A DNA stretch of 64,000 nt from Argyresthia goedartella (GCA_949825045.1 OX463835.1:21593201-21657200); one strand, 5' to 3'. Positions 51,779 through 62,648 are shown, counted from the first letter of the stretch. The notes: a model not told the origin generated them from the sequence alone. A program made the numbers and translations.

Positions 51779-54700
51779 ATGGAGTCACAACAGTTGGTCG
51801 CGACTAGAGGTTACTTGAAAGGTAATTTGACACGGCTTTTTAACTTTGCTAGCAATGAAGAATGTGTGGCAAGATCTTCGACCGAAGCGCTAAAGGTCAA
51901 AGCAATACGTGCGGTAGATTTGTTTGCAGATTATGAGAAGTGTAATATGAAAATATTAGGCTTGGATGACAAAGACAAAGAGGATGTGTCCATTACGGAG
52001 GAAAATTACTTCCATATCATATCAACACTCAATGGCATAATTAAACAACGCGAAAGCCAAGAATCAACGCCTTCTCCGCCATCTGCTCCAATTTCCAAGC
52101 TAAAACTTCCACCCATTAATGTACCGATATTTGGTGGTAAGTTTAGTGAGTACATTCCATTCATAAACCTGTACAACTCTGTTATAAATGAGAATGATTC
52201 CATAGACTATGTACAAAAACTATATTATTTGCGTGCATATCTTAGGGATGAGCCCTTGCAATTAATAAAAAACTTACCTTTGACGCACGAAAGTTACAAC
52301 AAGGCACTTACATTGTTGAATGATAGGTACAACAATAAATTTAGGATAATTAATGAGCACATAGGTACACTGTTGGATCTCAAACCTCTAATAAAGTCAA
52401 CTGCGAGCAATCTCAGAGAGTTTGTTTCGAATGTTAAGCAAGAGCTTGCCGCTTTGACCAATTTGGATCCTAACGTTAGGTATTGGGATGCTATAATTTT
52501 GTGTGTACTTTGCCGCAAATTAGATGTCTACACATCGAGAGCATATCAGCTAGAGAGAGACAGCAGCATAGACCCCACCGTGGAGGACTTCCTCAGCTTC
52601 GTCGACAAGCGTGCGCTGGCATTGGAGAATTCTGAGCCGATCTATGGCCAGCCACACCAGCAACGCAAGGATGTAAAAGAGCAGCGTCCAGGTTTATCCA
52701 CGGGCAAACTGGTAGCCTACACAGCAGCCTCTGAAGCATCATGTCTTTTCTGTAAGTCCAATCATAAGTTATACTTGTGTCAAAGCTTTCAGTTATTGCC
52801 TGCCAATAAAAGGATACAGTTTGCAGATGAAAAAGGAATATGCCATATATGCTTAGGTACGCATGCAGGGAAATGCAGATTTCACTTTCGGTGTGCAGAA
52901 TGCAAACAGAAGCATCATACTCTGTTACACCGCGATAATGATAAAGTGAACAGTCAGCAAGCCGCAGTGTCACCCGCTTCTTTGGCGGCGAATAATATTA
53001 TGACTAATAATGTACTCTTGCCCACAGCCCAAGTAAAGCTTCTTGCTCGAGATGGCACCGAGATGACTTTCAAAGCCCTGCTAGACAGTGGGTCACAGCT
53101 GTCCTTTATTTCTCAAAGGGCCGTTCAGCTGCTAGATTTAAAGCCCCTGCAGAATAATATTAATATAGTAGGGATAGTCAACACTCAGGCCAGCGTGAAG
53201 CGCTGTGTGCCAGTCGAAATACATTCATTGGTCAATCCATTCAAGCTATCGGCTACTTGTCATGTAGTTGAACAGATCACATGTGAGCTACCACAGAGAA
53301 AAGTAGATCTCTCAGACTTTGCGATCCCATCAAATATAAGGCTGGCAGATAAAGATTTTAACATCCCCAGTCAAATCGATTTGCTAATGGGAGCCGACTG
53401 TTTTTTCCAGGCTATGCTGCCACCGGAGTCGACGATCTACGGGCCTGCAGCGCCGCCTAGCGGGGCGCAGCTTTCGACGCCAGGTGCACGGCATCCACAG
53501 CTAATTAATACGCAGTTCGGCTACATAATCGGGGGAAGCTTGCCTTCAAATGTCTGCAATCAGGTAGCAGTTCTTAAATGTGTCACATGTGAATCAGATA
53601 TTAATGAAAATTTAACAAACTTCTGGAAGAGCGAGAGCGTTCCCGAAATTTACAATGAAAAGTCTTCAGAGCAGGAGCTCTGCGAGTATATATTTCAAAA
53701 GACTGTTCAGTTGAAGGATGATTGTTTTGAGGTTGCTTTACCCTTGAAACTCCCACTCAAAGATGTAAACGATGCGCTAGGAGACTCATTTCATTTCGCG
53801 TTAAAAAGGTTTTTAAACCTCGAAAAGAAATTGCACAAAGACCCCAACCTTTTCATAGAATATCAAAAGTTTATACACGATTACTTAAATTTAAATCACG
53901 GGCATTTTGTTGACATCGAGAGCTATCAGCTTAGTAAGGACGCGGTCTACTTCCTCCCACACCAGGCGGTACTCAAGCCCGACAGTAAAACTACTAAGTT
54001 ACGTACGGTTTTTGACGCCTCGATGAAGACAAGTAAGAAAGTATCGCTAAATGATTTGCTACTAAACGGACCGACCGTACAGAGAGATCTTTTTGACATA
54101 CTGCTTTTGTTCCGTTTTGGTGACTATACATTCACTACGGACATAAGACAAATGTTCCGAAACATCCGCGTAATACCTGAGCATACTTCCTTACAGAATA
54201 TTCTATGGAGAGACAGCCCCGATGAGACCATCAAGTGCATCAGGCTGGATAGAGTGAGCTATGGTCTAAAGAGCTCAAGTTATTTAGCTACACGTTGTTT
54301 GAAAGAGCTTGCGATGCAAAATGAACGCGAACTGCCCTTGGCTTCGTTCATTTTGAACAACTGCACCTATGTAGATGATGTGCTTTACTCAAATAGTGAT
54401 TTAGACATGATTTTAGAAGCAAAATCGCAGCTTCAGCGGCTGCTGCAAAAGGGGAGTTTCAAGACACATAAATGGTCGTCAAATGACAGTAGGATATTAG
54501 AAGATATTCCTTCAACTGAACGGCACTTTGACGAATTAGAATTTGAAAACAACGGCTGTAGTTTAAAAACCTTAGGTTTGCAGTTAGTTGTGCATCAAGA
54601 TAAGTTTAGAATAGCAAGTCCAGAATTTTTTGATGCAAAGAATATTACCAAAAGAGAAATATTGGCATTCATAGGAAAGTTCTTTGACCCAATGGGGTTC

Positions 54701-56959
54701 GTGGGTCCCATCTTTGTACAGGCCAAGGCTATAATGCAGTCTTTGTGGTCCAGCCAGACGGACTGGGACGCCACGCCTGACGAAAATATTAAAAAAGAGT
54801 GGTTGGAATTCTTGTCAAGTCTTGCAAAAATGGATCCGATTTATATAAGTAGAAATATTCAAATATCTGATTCAGACACAGTTGAACTCATAGGTTTCTC
54901 GGACGCATCCAGTTCGACTGCATACGGCTGCTGTGTATACCTGCGCGTCACCGATAATAAAGGTATAGTACATGTACATTTGCTCTGCTCGAAATCCCGC
55001 ATAAACCCGCTTCAAAATAAAAACCTAACCGTGCCACGCTTAGAATTAAATGCGGCGCTACTCCTGTCTGTTTTAATTGCTAAGGTTTCAAACACGCTTA
55101 AATTAAAATTAAAAATAAGCCGAGTTTACTTGTTCTCTGATTCCAAAATCGTGCTGGCTTGGTTACGGACGGAAGCGATGAGGTTGACGGCTTATGTGGC
55201 GAACAGAGTAAAAGCTATAACTAACAATACTGCTGACTGTCAATGGTTATATGTCAACACCAACGAGAACCCAGCTGATTACATAAGCAGAGGGGTCAGG
55301 CCACATGAGTTTAGTGGCTGCGATTTATGGTGGCATGGGCCTCGATTTTTGCATGACAGTGAGTACAGGTTCAATCAAGATATAGAGTTACCTTCAGACT
55401 TACCTGAGAGCCGGTCCAGCGCAGCGATCTCCTCCAATGTGGGATCTGCAGCTCTTCCAGTAAACGACATATTGCAAGGTATACACAAATATTCTAGCAT
55501 CCATAAAATGACACGCATTTTAGCATATGTAGTAAGATTTGTCAACAATTTGAAAGGCAGTAAGGCCTCGCATAATTTTTTGACGAGTACAGAACTAAAC
55601 AGTGCGCATATGTTGCTCATTAAATCTGAGCAAGAAATACATTTTCATGAGGAAATCGAATGCCTAAAGAAAAATCAATGTGTGAAGGGATCCCTACATA
55701 CCTTGCATCCGTTCTTAGACAATATAGGTATTCTGCGTGTAGGCGGCAGGTTACACCACGCTAATATCCCATACAATCAGAAGCATCAGGCGATCTTGCC
55801 TAAGCAATCGTATGTCACTGAATGCATTGTTAGGTCTGAACACGAGCGTCTCCTGCATGCGGGACCTAGGCTATTATTGTCAAATTTAAACCAGAAATAC
55901 TGGATAACTAACGGCTTGTTATATGTAAAAAAAATAGCAAATAAATGTATTAAATGTTTTAGGCAGAAGGCCACTGCTTCCAAGCAACTAATGGGTTCCT
56001 TGCCGGCCGGGAGGGTGACTGCGATGAGTCGTCCCTTTGAAAAAGTTGGAGTAGATTTCGCAGGACCTGTAAATGTAAAGCTTGCGCGCGTGAGGCGATC
56101 GATTATAGGTAAAGGTTACATTTGTGTGTTTGTTTGTTTCGCCACTAAGGCAATACATCTAGAACTAGCCTCAGATCTCACGTCCGATACCTATCTCGCG
56201 TGCCTACGTAGACTAATATCAAGAAGAGGCCTGCCGAAAGAAATATACTCTGACAATGCCAGCACCTTCAAGGGGGCAAGGAATCAGTTAGTGGAGCTAT
56301 ATACTTTGTTGTCTTCCAGGGACCACCAAGGCAAAGTTGTTCAATTTACAGCAGAAAAAGGAATTGACTTTCACTTTATTCCAAGTTATTCACCTACCTT
56401 TGGGGGCCTTTGGGAGGCAGCAGTTAAAAGTACTAAGTACCATTTACGAAGAGTAGTACAGGGTCACCAGCTAACCTATGAGCAGTTAAATACTGTGTTA
56501 GTAGAGATAGAGTGTGTACTTAATTCTAGGCCTTTGTTACCAATATCTTCAAGTGATGTAAATGACTATAGCTATTTGACTCCAGGTCATTTTTTGATAG
56601 GAAATGCTCTAACAATGTATCCAGAAAATGATGTGTCTAATGTTCCACAAAATAGGTTAAAATTTTGGCAGTTATGTACACAGATAAAGCAGTCATTCTG
56701 GAAAATGTGGCACAAACAGTATCTCAATGTATTGCAAAATAGACCTAAGTGGTTAAACGTTTCACCTAATATTAAAATAGGTACTTTAGTGATACTAAGG
56801 GAGGATAATGTTCATTCTATGTTATGGCCAATGGCTAGAGTGGTAAATACATACCCTGGTCATGATGGCCACGTTAGGGCCGTTGAGGTCAGAACTGCTA
56901 ATGGTAAAACCCATACTCGATCTATTTTAAAAGTATGTGTCCTACCCTTGGATACATAA
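51779..56959 (+). CDS. BEL/Pao Gag-Pol polyprotein (1726 aa), intact
   Basis: The first ATG in frame is at 51779. Domains in order: DUF1759-type gag (about residues 105-255, LPPINVPIFGGKFSEYIPF), zinc-knuckle-like cysteines (325-385: CLFCKSNHKLYLC, CHICLGTHAGKC, CAECKQKHH), DUF1758 aspartic protease (ALLDSGSQLSFI near 435), RT with TTDIRQMFRNI (about 787) and YVDDVLYS (about 863), RNase H (GFSDASSS about 1040, VPRLELNAALLL, FSDSKIVLAW), integrase zinc finger (about 1355-1400), integrase core with VDFAGPV, YSDNASTF and FGGLWEAAV carrying D, D and E, and a C-terminal DUF5641-type domain (GTLVILREDN...LWPMARV). All catalytic residues that I can place are present and there is no stop. No env-like ORF follows. 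It encodes everything needed for copying and integration in trans or cis. It is unrelated in detail to the decayed BEL fragment at 18.8-21.3 kb. Confidence 0.95.
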   Translation: MESQQLVATRGYLKGNLTRLFNFASNEECVARSSTEALKVKAIRAVDLFADYEKCNMKILGLDDKDKEDVSITEENYFHIISTLNGIIKQRESQESTPSPPSAPISKLKLPPINVPIFGGKFSEYIPFINLYNSVINENDSIDYVQKLYYLRAYLRDEPLQLIKNLPLTHESYNKALTLLNDRYNNKFRIINEHIGTLLDLKPLIKSTASNLREFVSNVKQELAALTNLDPNVRYWDAIILCVLCRKLDVYTSRAYQLERDSSIDPTVEDFLSFVDKRALALENSEPIYGQPHQQRKDVKEQRPGLSTGKLVAYTAASEASCLFCKSNHKLYLCQSFQLLPANKRIQFADEKGICHICLGTHAGKCRFHFRCAECKQKHHTLLHRDNDKVNSQQAAVSPASLAANNIMTNNVLLPTAQVKLLARDGTEMTFKALLDSGSQLSFISQRAVQLLDLKPLQNNINIVGIVNTQASVKRCVPVEIHSLVNPFKLSATCHVVEQITCELPQRKVDLSDFAIPSNIRLADKDFNIPSQIDLLMGADCFFQAMLPPESTIYGPAAPPSGAQLSTPGARHPQLINTQFGYIIGGSLPSNVCNQVAVLKCVTCESDINENLTNFWKSESVPEIYNEKSSEQELCEYIFQKTVQLKDDCFEVALPLKLPLKDVNDALGDSFHFALKRFLNLEKKLHKDPNLFIEYQKFIHDYLNLNHGHFVDIESYQLSKDAVYFLPHQAVLKPDSKTTKLRTVFDASMKTSKKVSLNDLLLNGPTVQRDLFDILLLFRFGDYTFTTDIRQMFRNIRVIPEHTSLQNILWRDSPDETIKCIRLDRVSYGLKSSSYLATRCLKELAMQNERELPLASFILNNCTYVDDVLYSNSDLDMILEAKSQLQRLLQKGSFKTHKWSSNDSRILEDIPSTERHFDELEFENNGCSLKTLGLQLVVHQDKFRIASPEFFDAKNITKREILAFIGKFFDPMGFVGPIFVQAKAIMQSLWSSQTDWDATPDENIKKEWLEFLSSLAKMDPIYISRNIQISDSDTVELIGFSDASSSTAYGCCVYLRVTDNKGIVHVHLLCSKSRINPLQNKNLTVPRLELNAALLLSVLIAKVSNTLKLKLKISRVYLFSDSKIVLAWLRTEAMRLTAYVANRVKAITNNTADCQWLYVNTNENPADYISRGVRPHEFSGCDLWWHGPRFLHDSEYRFNQDIELPSDLPESRSSAAISSNVGSAALPVNDILQGIHKYSSIHKMTRILAYVVRFVNNLKGSKASHNFLTSTELNSAHMLLIKSEQEIHFHEEIECLKKNQCVKGSLHTLHPFLDNIGILRVGGRLHHANIPYNQKHQAILPKQSYVTECIVRSEHERLLHAGPRLLLSNLNQKYWITNGLLYVKKIANKCIKCFRQKATASKQLMGSLPAGRVTAMSRPFEKVGVDFAGPVNVKLARVRRSIIGKGYICVFVCFATKAIHLELASDLTSDTYLACLRRLISRRGLPKEIYSDNASTFKGARNQLVELYTLLSSRDHQGKVVQFTAEKGIDFHFIPSYSPTFGGLWEAAVKSTKYHLRRVVQGHQLTYEQLNTVLVEIECVLNSRPLLPISSSDVNDYSYLTPGHFLIGNALTMYPENDVSNVPQNRLKFWQLCTQIKQSFWKMWHKQYLNVLQNRPKWLNVSPNIKIGTLVILREDNVHSMLWPMARVVNTYPGHDGHVRAVEVRTANGKTHTRSILKVCVLPLDT

Positions 56960-57296
56960 TTTTTATGTTACTATGTGCTATACATGTGTTTCTTTCTGTG
57001 CAGTGATTTGATGTGCTGAATTTGTGTGGCTTTTGTATAGATATAGTTTGACACATCAAAACATTGCATTTTAGTTTTATAGCACTTATAATACTTATGT
57101 ATAAGTAATTCTTGCGTTGTAGCTTGTAACACAGTGTTTAATGTTGTTTAGTTTCTCGGGTGTTATATTTTGTATAGGTACCTAATCTGTATTAGCTAGG
57201 TAACCTATCTCAATTCATTAATGTTAAAAATATCGAACTTTCATTATGTATAAAATTCATTGTTAGTTTTGCAGTAAATTACTAAAGGCGGCAGCA
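56960..57296 (+). other. 3' non-coding region of BEL/Pao element
   Basis: A/T-rich, ending in ACTAAAGGCGGCAGCA, the purine-rich stretch just before the 3' LTR that may serve as polypurine tract. Confidence 0.6.
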
Positions 57297-57482
57297 TGTT
57301 GGGAACACTGCCCACATTAAATATTATAATTTGTCATCTGGCAATTTTTTGTCTCTCTGGTCTGTACAATGCTAACGTGTGTGCATCGCTGTATTTAAAT
57401 ATCCTCGAAATAATAATAAAGTGCAGTTATTGTGAATTTAATCAGCGTTTATAAATCAAGACTACAGTCCCGCTTCGTTTCA
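57297..57482 (+). repeat. 3' LTR of BEL/Pao element
   Basis: 186 bp, reads identical to the 5' LTR. Confidence 0.95.
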
Positions 57483-57618
57483 CCACTCCTCCACTCCCTT
57501 TTCCCCCAAAACGTGTCCCAACCTGCGGTTTTCCCGATGTTTCTCCGAATTGATTGATTGATAAAAGAAAACTGTCTATGACAAAAATAAAGAACATTAA
57601 ATTCTCTACAACATTTGC

Positions 57619-57862
57619 CTATAAATTATTAGTCAGGCTTAGTAACTCAGTTAATAACGACTGCCCAAACTGCATGAATTTTTATTTTTTCTAAACGTTT
57701 GCATTCGCAGTTTATTAATCAAAAACGGTCGAAGCTATGCTAAAATATCCAAGAAAAGAATTGATGTTCACACATTTACCTACAAAACAAGGCCTAATTT
57801 ACTGTCGTACGAGTATTCGGTCACGACTTTCAGGTCGCAGCGCAGACGCCACCGCCGCGCCG
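57619..57862 (+). repeat. Left arm of long inverted repeat
   Basis: AGTCAGGCTTAGTAACTCAG, ACTGCCCAAACT, TTTGCATTCGCAGTT, CGAAGCTATG-TAAAATATCCA, CATTTACCTACAAAACAA and GCAGCGCAGACGCC appear in the same order in the reverse complement of 59340-59576. Similarity is roughly 80-85 percent by eye. Confidence 0.85.
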
Positions 57863-57882
57863 CGCCGCCCCATGTCGCCCGC

Positions 57883-58147
57883 GGTTCCGTACCCCCAAGG
57901 GTGTCAAACGGGATCCTATTACTAAGCCTCCGCTTTCCGTCAGTCTGCCAGTCAGTCTGTCTATCCGTCAGCGGGCTGCATCTCATCAACCATAATGGGT
58001 ACTCGAAATTTTCACAGAATGTGTATTTCTGTTGCCGCTACAGCAACAATTAATGCATTTTTTAAATTAAAGGATTAGTTTTTTTGCCATTTTTCATGGA
58101 ACTCTTGGAACCCATGGAACCCTCCGACTCGCACTTGACCTGATTTG
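57883..58147 (+). repeat. Copy of the GGTTCCGTACC repeat
   Basis: GGTTCCGTACCCCCAAGGG, then GGATCCTATTACTAAGCCTCCGC, then TTTCACAGAATGTGTATTTCTGTTGCCGC, and finally GACTCGCACTTGACC match the repeat at 62649-63056 block by block. It lies inside the inverted-repeat element. Confidence 0.8.
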
Positions 58148-58310
58148 TAAACATTAAGTATATCCCTATCCACCAGGTTGCAAACAATGTTATTTAACAG
58201 GAAAAAAACAAATATCCTCGCACGGCACGCGTTGACAGGTTAGGACGTAACATCCTATTTAAGCGGAATAAGTAAACCTATAAAGGTTTATTCACTCTAC
58301 TCTCTTTTAG

Positions 58311-58611
58311 GAGTATCTCCCTCGACCGAAGAAACGCTCGCGGATGTAGATAGTTTCATGGTTAGACTGTACAAAATAAAATCTCCTGTAAACACAAAGA
58401 TGAAGCAAGGCACGTCCTCTTCTCCTGAGTTACCACACCTGAAGCTCTGCCACCAACTTCAGATGCAGCACGACTACATATTCACAGAGCACATTACCAA
58501 ACTTTCATCTGGAGAAAGGTACACATTGGAGATATGGAGCGGCTTTCTCCAACAGAACTACACAACAGACAACGGTGATAATGCCGCATATGGTTTGGGT
58601 TACCTACAGTA
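58311..58611 (+). CDS. Exon-like ORF of unknown function between the inverted-repeat arms
   Basis: CTCTCTTTTAG precedes and GTAAGTATTG follows an open segment; the donor is a textbook match. The frame through it reads VSPSTEETLADVDSFMVRLY, KIKSPVNTKMKQGTSS, HQLQMQHDYIFTEHI, and GLGYLQ at the donor, with no stop over about 100 codons. Composition and codon use look more gene-like than the surrounding A/T-rich DNA. I do not recognise the protein. It may be a transposase exon, a captured host exon, or an exon of a host gene that later received the repeats. Confidence 0.4.
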
Positions 58612-59339
58612 AGTATTGTCTTTGCTAAATCTATTTCTGAGTCTCCTTCCTGTTTTGATCGTGCGTAATGGGGTTATGGGTCGAGAGCAGAGCGTCCTTT
58701 TGGATAGATTACGGGTAGCGTCAGGGTGGCAATAAGCTGATACCAGTGCTTATAACTTTAGAAGCAGTTCCAAAAGCTTTCAAGGATCTTCTTACATGCG
58801 GATGTAGGGCAGGTTGCGGCTTGTATTTGTCGTAGGGAAGTCAAGCAGCCTTGTGCACCAAGCTGCTATTGTAAAGGGATATGTGCCAACCCGGGACTAC
58901 AAAAAGACCAGCAATAAATATGTTACTTGATTTTTGTTGTATTCGTGATACAGACTGTTTACAATTTATTTATTGATAGTATTTAATGATCACATTCCAA
59001 ACCACAATAGTTGATTTTAATCTGTTATCATCATAAAAAGTTTATACCATTATTACCTTAAGTAAATATTTAAATTATGTTATAATTTTCGTTAAGTTCA
59101 TTATTGATTCGTTCCGTGCCATAGGTAAAAATAATACTTAAACATAATTATAATAGTGTGTGGTATGAAATGTATAGGTATATGAAACAATTGCTTGATA
59201 GCTCAATAATAGATCAATATGTAAAACACTCAATTATAAACACTGAAGCACTTAATTATTAAATAATTATAATTTATCAAACGAATTTTATTTTATTTTA
59301 GTATAGTCTTTCACCTACAAAATGTATGTATAGCTTTGT
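58612..59339. other. No gene recognised inside inverted-repeat element
   Basis: A/T-rich from 58920 on; no coding frame or RNA gene was seen. Confidence 0.4.
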
Positions 59340-59700
59340 GACTCGCGGTGGGGCGTCTGCGCTGCGGCCTATAAATCATGAACGAATTCTCGTACGACGG
59401 TAAATAAGGTTTGTTTTGTAGGTAAATGAATGAACATTAGTTCGCTTCTTGGATATTTTATCATAGCTTCGAACGTATTTTTGAGAAATTAACTGCGAAT
59501 GCAAAAAATTAGAATAAAAATAAAATTTTTGTAGTTTGGGCAGACGTTACTGAGTTACTAAGCCTGATATTTATGGGGTTGACACCGGGCAGAATCGTGT
59601 TCAGCGGGGTCTAACTAGTCTAAAAAGACCCGGTGTCAAAAAGTTTTACTAAATACCGTTAGACGTGGTTCTATCCAAATAAACCGCCAGTCTAGTGTGG
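59340..59700 (-). repeat. Right arm of long inverted repeat, with outer extension
   Basis: 59340-59576 pairs with 57619-57862. 59577-59700 pairs with 50800-50917, so the arm was continuous before the BEL element and about 136 further bases (57483-57618) came to separate the two left pieces. Confidence 0.75.
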
Positions 59701-59768
59701 GTCAATGTAGCTTGGTCGAGAGATGTGTGGGCTTGCCCAGCAGTAAGACACAGTATAGGCTAACTAAA

Positions 59769-61270
59769 AAAAATATTTACGACACACCCGACACTGAAAT
59801 GATTTCTAGCCAGCATGCGCCCTTCTGTGCCTGAACAAAACACGTCGTTGTGCAAATGATTTATGACACACCTCACACTGAAATGGTTACTCGCCAGTAT
59901 GTGTTCTTATGTGCTTGATCATATGACTTTTTTGTGCAAATGATTTATGACATACATCACACTGAAATGGTTTCTCGCCAGTAAGTGTTCTTATGTGTAT
60001 TGTCAAAATATGTTTTAGTGAAAATTATTTATGACACACTTCACACTGAAATGGTTTCTCTCCAGTATGTACTATTCTGTGCCTGACCAAATTTCTTTTA
60101 TTAGTAAACGATTTACGACACACCTGACACTGAAATGGTTTCTCGCCAGTATGCACTCTTCTATGCTTGACCAAACCACATTTATAAGTAAACGATTTAT
60201 GACATACCTCACACTGGTAGTGTTTCTCGCCAGTATGTGTTCTTATGTGGTAGATCATATGACTTTTTTGTACAAATGAATTATGACATACATCACACTG
60301 AAATGGTTTCTCGCCATTATGTGTTATTATGTGCTTGATCATATGACTTTTTTGTACAAATGATTTATGACATACATTACACTAATATGGTTTCTCGCCA
60401 GTATGTGTTCTTCTATGTCTGACCAAATCACTGTTATAAGTAAATGATTTATGACACACCTCACACTGAAATGGTTTCTCGCCAGTATGTGTACTCATGT
60501 GCTTGATCAAACCGCTATTGGTTGTAAGAGATTTATGGCACACCTCACACTGATAGGGTTTCTCGCCTGTATGCGTAATCTTGTGTAATATCAAATTTTG
60601 CTTAATTGAAATGGATTTAAGATTATGACAAACATTGCGCTGATAATGTTTCTCCGCAATATTTGTTTGCATATTGCTGCGTTGATGTGATCTATGTCCG
60701 TTCGAGCACTCGCTACACTGATCGTCTGAACACAAGACAACAACACAATCAACACAAGGAAAGGGAACAGCTTTATTATTATGTGGATGAACGTCATATG
60801 TAGTGATGTGACGTTCCAACACAGTTTTTGAAGTAAACCTTTTATAACAGTAATCACAGGCGAAGGTGCTTTGTTCACGAGTAAACTCAATATTGCTAGA
60901 GTTTGGTGTGTTTGTTTGTTGTTGTGTAGTTGTGTTTGTAGTTGCGACACTGTTCATTACTTGTTTTCTTGTTTGTGCGTCGGCTTCCTCTAGCTGATCA
61001 CCAAGCTCTTCTGAACAAACTTTTTTTTTGTCGCAATAAGATTCGAAGGTCTCTTCATCGATTGTAGCGGCGGTTTCTCGGAAGGTAGAGGCCTCTGCTT
61101 CAATGTAATTTTCGAAATATTTCTTGGCAGCTAATTTATCATCATCATCTTCAGTAGCAGTCATCACCAGTGTGTCATCCTCTTGTGTAGAGATGTTGAT
61201 AGAATGAATGAAGCATGTCCTCAGCCGGCCAGGGCGACACACAGTGGTCTGCAGGAACTCGGCAAGATCC
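59769..61270 (-). pseudogene. C2H2 zinc-finger protein, terminal exon, with four in-frame nonsense codons
   Basis: A splice-acceptor-like TTAACAG at 61271-61277 (minus) precedes a frame that opens LAEFLQTTVCRPGRLRT. An acidic Thr/Gln-rich region of about 110 residues follows, then one finger (FACDYCYKRFTSKTVLERH), two degenerate ones, and about nine more with HTGEKP(Y/F)QCEVCHKSF linkers. Stops at 60382 (TAG for Gln), 60025 (TAA for Ser), 59887 (TAA for Lys) and 59806 (TAG for Glu) interrupt it, but all fingers stay in one reading frame with no indel until the final stop near 59769. A protein ending at the first stop would keep five or six fingers. It is likely a nuclear DNA-binding protein gene, or a recent duplicate, losing its 3' fingers. 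An upstream exon, perhaps a ZAD domain, was not found. Confidence 0.8.
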
Positions 61271-61277
61271 TGTTAAC

Positions 61278-62020
61278 ACAGATACATTGGGACTGTATAA
61301 AACTATATCATGGGTAAAAAAATTGTAAAAAAATATTCTACAGTAGCTTTTACATATTTAAATGCTCTAAAAATAAAATAAACATTACATTGAATGAAGC
61401 CCATCGATATAACATAACACAATTTATATGATACAATAACGATATAAACGTTTATTCCGACATTTACTTGTGTAGATATATTTATTTACCTATTTTGAAA
61501 ATACATACTTCTTTTCTTAGATTTACTTTATATCAAGATCAAGTTACATAATTATTTATTTAGACAAGTAAATCAAGGTTTAAATTTTAATCAGATAATT
61601 TGTGTAATGCAATAAATTGATTCGATTCGATTAAAACTTTTTTTTCTTCTTTTTAGAGCACTTAAATAAAACCTTTTTTTTATATATATTTTCTATTCGT
61701 TTATTTTTATGTTTCAGTTTTGGCAGTGTTATTGCATCATATTGTTTCTCAACCTGTTCTTTTAATTTAAAGCGTCATTGTTGACTGGTTGTTTGCCTGT
61801 TAATTTAGTACAGTCTAGTTCTTCAATAAGGAGACCATCAGTGATTTGACTCTACGTGAGTCTACATACGCTTGACCATCAACGAACAGCTTCGAGCCTA
61901 AATAGACAACAGTGTGGTCGAAGGAACTGCCCTGCATTTTGAGTAATGTATCACAGAGTACTTGTCAAGACGAATCAAACGAGACTCGATGGTTGCGTCG
62001 TTTAATTTCAGTTTCCAAGG
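61278..62020. other. Intron or intergenic A/T-rich sequence
   Basis: No coding signal seen; upstream (minus) of the zinc-finger exon, so probably intron or 5' flank. Confidence 0.4.
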
Positions 62021-62024
62021 CCAC

Positions 62025-62140
62025 CATCTGGCTCCATCATCAGACCCTGGATATCATCACGGGCCGAATCGAATGAGCCCAAACTGGATAGATTTGCGGC
62101 GTTTTATTGAGTTTCGGCTCTATCATCAGATCAGCTCCAT
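62025..62140. repeat. Possible interspersed repeat with CATCATCAGA motif
   Basis: CTCCATCATCAGACCCTGGA and CTATCATCAGATCAGCTCC bracket about 70 bases; a CATCATCAGATCCTGACC motif also occurs near 30012. It may be a fragment of a dispersed repeat, but I could not define its ends. Confidence 0.3.
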
Positions 62141-62648
62141 GTCGTAATATTGATTTATACCATTCCATCTCTAAAAAGCCTATTTTAGTCACTGAAAATA
62201 GTGAATAAATAGCAGATTGTAGAACAAGAGCTTGAAACAAGCCACTTTATGCAAGTAGGCGAGGTTGGATAATTAAGTCGAATTTAAAATGGGTTTTAAA
62301 CCGAGTGACAAACACTGCTTTTCACATCCATTGCGAGGAAACAAAACAGTAATAATGTAAAAAATACTTTCTGAGAATATATTGACTTGTTTGGCTTATC
62401 CAGAGCATGAAATTTCCTTACGTTTAAAGATAAATTTGCTTGGATTTTGATGGAAATGTCTGTTCAATAACTCCTTTTGCTTTTTTTTCCATTCGTGTGT
62501 TCGGTGTAAGCATTATTTCCTCTTCATTTTAGGACATATTATTAAAATGTCGTAACACAACAAGTTTTGCATAAAAAACAACAAAATAAGTCATAAGCAA
62601 GACAGTCTTTCGCGCCACTGTTATTTTCTTTTACTGCAAGTCATTTTT
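62141..62648. other. No gene recognised
   Basis: A/T-rich sequence without coding signal. Confidence 0.4.

Larger units (their letters stand above)
50918..57482 (+). mobile_element. Complete BEL/Pao LTR retrotransposon
   Basis: Two 186-bp LTRs (50918-51103 and 57297-57482) begin TGTTGGGAAC and end GTTTCA, and I found no difference between them. The inner part has a primer-binding-site-like TGGTCCTTCG right after the 5' LTR, a 675-bp leader, one uninterrupted polyprotein and 337 bp of 3' non-coding sequence. Identical LTRs and an open reading frame indicate a very recent insertion. The flanks (TCAAC left, CCACT right) do not form the usual short target duplication. Confidence 0.95.

Noticed and set aside
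52593..52973. 126-codon minus-strand ORF within the BEL polyprotein
   Set aside because: Antisense of the gag zinc-knuckle region, no support as a gene.
57737..57925. 62-codon ORF in the left inverted-repeat arm
   Set aside because: Lies across a repeat junction and lacks any motif.
60031..60279. Plus-strand ORF over the zinc-finger exon
   Set aside because: Antisense shadow of the finger repeats.
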